A stretch of DNA of 64,000 nt from NCBI GenBank assembly GCA_035628875.1, contig DASPIZ010000070.1, forward strand, positions 62,001-126,000. Direction: 5' to 3'. Source of the DNA: Ohtaekwangia sp035628875 (lineage in GTDB: Bacteria > Bacteroidota > Bacteroidia > Cytophagales > Cyclobacteriaceae). This document shows, in pieces, positions 63,601 to 64,000 of the stretch. Both the position numbers and the translations under genes were made by a program. The notes beneath the pieces were generated by a model. The model worked only from the letters and a program-made list of their open reading frames with translations, ran no database searches and was not told the origin of the DNA. Within the stretch, counting starts at the first letter, position 1. The number at the start of each line of letters is the position of its first letter.

Positions 63601-63737
63601 TAATAACAGATTATTCCGGATTTGACCCCGAAATCAATACGGGATCAACTCTAGGAGGCGTTCAAACTTTTGGGATAGACTATTTTACTTATCCCAAGGC
63701 ACGAACAATCCTGGTTACGCTCAATGTAACATTCTAG
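60672..63737 (+). CDS. SusC-type TonB-linked outer-membrane receptor
   Basis: A 1021-residue protein. After an extended signal region comes a carboxypeptidase-regulatory-like domain (VTGNVKDSEGVAMPGVNIHE, VSDVDGNYRL), a TonB-box region ETLEELVVIGYGTQKKSDVT, the plug (LLQGKVSGVNVTTASGEPGA, SIDVLKDASATAVYGSRAS) and a long beta-barrel that ends in the aromatic-type strand ARTILVTLNVTF. This is a complete SusC. It works with the SusD lipoprotein encoded next to import glycans or other large nutrients. The substrate cannot be deduced; the nearest degradative genes are phosphatases. Confidence 0.95.
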   Translation: MKNLYQRLPGSQLLAFSLKCLAAVGLSSFICLSTQDVFAKSYIYQEGKVVTGNVKDSEGVAMPGVNIHEKGTTNGTVSDVDGNYRLVLSSSNAILIFSFIGTETNEVTVGTQSEISVSLMPASETLEELVVIGYGTQKKSDVTGAVTSLKSENFNQGVVTNPGQLLQGKVSGVNVTTASGEPGAAQNVIIRGIGSLRSGTQPLYVVDGFLLDNSSQGFDTNPLNFLNPNDIESIDVLKDASATAVYGSRASNGVVVITTKKGRSGKTEMNFSTSAAWSSMSNKIDVFSADEFRRQVQSEGGTLNDFDGNTDWQDELSQKGFSKTIDFSLGAASEKFSYYASVGFQDQEGILKNSNLKRYSGKLNMNQKGINGRLNVGFNLTASHTENLRPNINATISDMLSLNPTIPAYTNGEPTLLTTNALNPLKRYEIFSDEAVNNRILASISPSLELLDGLVYKLNLGVDYSATDRDEQYKPFPSVINESNISDGSLSTLTSTNTNQLVENTLTYNWNKGVHNAILLAGHSYQSFLEEDRTFSYRGFANNNIEPKYQDQTSTTVYPTTVTSSAVKNELQSYFGRLNYVYDDKYLFTATFRADGSSKFGDNSKYGYFPSVALGWNISNEDFINSATFNNLKLRASWGQTGNQEIPSKITKASYSENRLITGGQSYNTYPLDPNATAIGGYPYGIVYTRLANLDLQWEVSTQINVGLDFAILDNQLSGSLDYFNKNSSNILLEVTPADPVQPTATYWTNIEDMKIQNSGIELALNYSGKTRGDFSYNIGGNITYLDNKVKDSPYSVLTTGAAQGSGQTGATINGYINNEPIGAFYMFQFEGIGTDGLNRFKDINSDNATLDNDRSVVGSAIPKVIYGFHVNVKYKRFDLGINFNGVAGNEVYNHTAMSLFTKAQLTKSNNATDFTVKYPNEAISNANTVSTRYLENGSFLRLNNATLAYNLSSDKIGLSDVLQNIRVSLTGQNLFVITDYSGFDPEINTGSTLGGVQTFGIDYFTYPKARTILVTLNVTF

Positions 63738-63874
63738 CAATAAACGAACTGATTTACTTCGAGAAACCAATAAAAAAGAATCACATGAAATGTCCATCAA
63801 CAACGCGTAGATTCAGTGGGATCATTATTCGTGGGCATTGCATGTGTTCCTAAAAAATAAATACTACTAAGCAC

Positions 63875-64000
63875 ATGAATAACATAAGACTTAAAAAAGC
63901 CCTACCGATCGGTATATTCTTACTCGCGTTTTTCGGTTGTACCTCATTGGAGGAAGAAATTCTCGACGAGTCGCTGACTGGAACAGGTCAAGCCGAAATT
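63875..64000 (+). CDS. SusD-type lipoprotein, N-terminal part (truncated by window edge)
   Basis: ATG 63875 opens a lipoprotein signal peptide (KKALPIGIFLLAFFG then Cys), followed by TSLEEEILDESLTG, the usual start of RagB/SusD proteins, which bind substrate on the SusC barrel. The frame is open to the end of the window (42 residues). It lies 137 bp after SusC. Confidence 0.85.
   Translation, partial: MNNIRLKKALPIGIFLLAFFGCTSLEEEILDESLTGTGQAEI

Noticed and set aside
1..64000. Search by eye for CRISPR arrays, tRNA and rRNA genes and transposases
   Set aside because: No regularly spaced repeats, no tRNA T-arm or cloverleaf candidates in the gaps, and no DDE or tyrosine recombinase gene were found. 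Covariance-model tools would be needed for certainty.

Overview
The window looks like a chromosomal piece of a free-living Bacteroidota, probably a cytophagalean soil or freshwater type. The support is a SusC/SusD pair at the right edge, many lipoprotein and Sec signal peptides, promoter boxes of the Bacteroidota type TAnnTTTG, a VF530-type DNA-binding protein, orphan FtsX/MacB-type permeases and secreted WD40-caspase proteins. No rRNA, tRNA, CRISPR array, phage or transposase gene was seen. The call of phylum is firm, the genus is not.

Layout. 1-5.4 kb: end of a TonB-dependent receptor translationally coupled to a YfiR-family protein, a DUF1398/AraC pair and two tandem paralogous lipoproteins. 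5.6-14 kb: small housekeeping and accessory genes, namely a solitary HSDR_N nuclease-like protein, an ArsR regulator with twin operators in front of a double SRPBCC protein, DUF3052, a class III nucleotidyl cyclase, endonuclease III with an unusual iron-sulfur ligand set, VF530, an orphan CDI-type immunity protein and an esterase. 14.7-19 kb: an ABC permease and a TPR histidine kinase.

19.3-30.6 kb is the most interesting region. A leftward operon encodes two secreted WD40-caspase proteins (997 and 1128 aa) with a TPR protein between them. Divergently, a rightward group encodes an LPP20-like protein, a papain-family (C1) cysteine protease and an LPP20/DUF4384 protein. All six have signal peptides and both protease types keep their catalytic residues, so this reads as an extracytoplasmic two-protease signalling or execution module. 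I know of no described system with this composition; that is inference and needs a genome-neighbourhood search.

30.9-38 kb: a small secreted protein, a PL22-like propeller protein, hypothetical proteins, a probable decayed gene, a RibD/DHFR-like reductase, and a Crp/Fnr regulator followed by two palindromes and a methyltransferase. 38-42.4 kb: a LacI regulator with a clear operator, divergent from a four-gene oxidative L-fucose (or related deoxysugar) operon. 42.7-46.9 kb: TMEM175-type channel, DUF1080 lipoprotein, a second DHFR-like protein, YCII, SRPBCC and GyrI-like proteins. 46.9-52.5 kb: a wax-synthase-like MBOAT protein and a membrane protein, divergent from a GbsR/MarR-led operon (DCC, DUF2071, NAD(P)-binding, SRPBCC, DUF2071). 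52.6-57.1 kb: DUF4272, a double VOC protein, a membrane-anchored winged-helix regulator facing two small hypothetical genes, and a secreted hypothetical protein. 57.4-64 kb: a coupled purple-acid-type phosphatase and GDPD-alkaline phosphatase fusion, then SusC and the start of SusD.

A 73-78 bp palindrome-bounded repeat occurs three times (2.6, 7.5 and 27.6 kb). Start sites were often moved inward from the longest open frame to the ATG (once GTG) that gives a normal family length or signal peptide; the reason is given in each entry.
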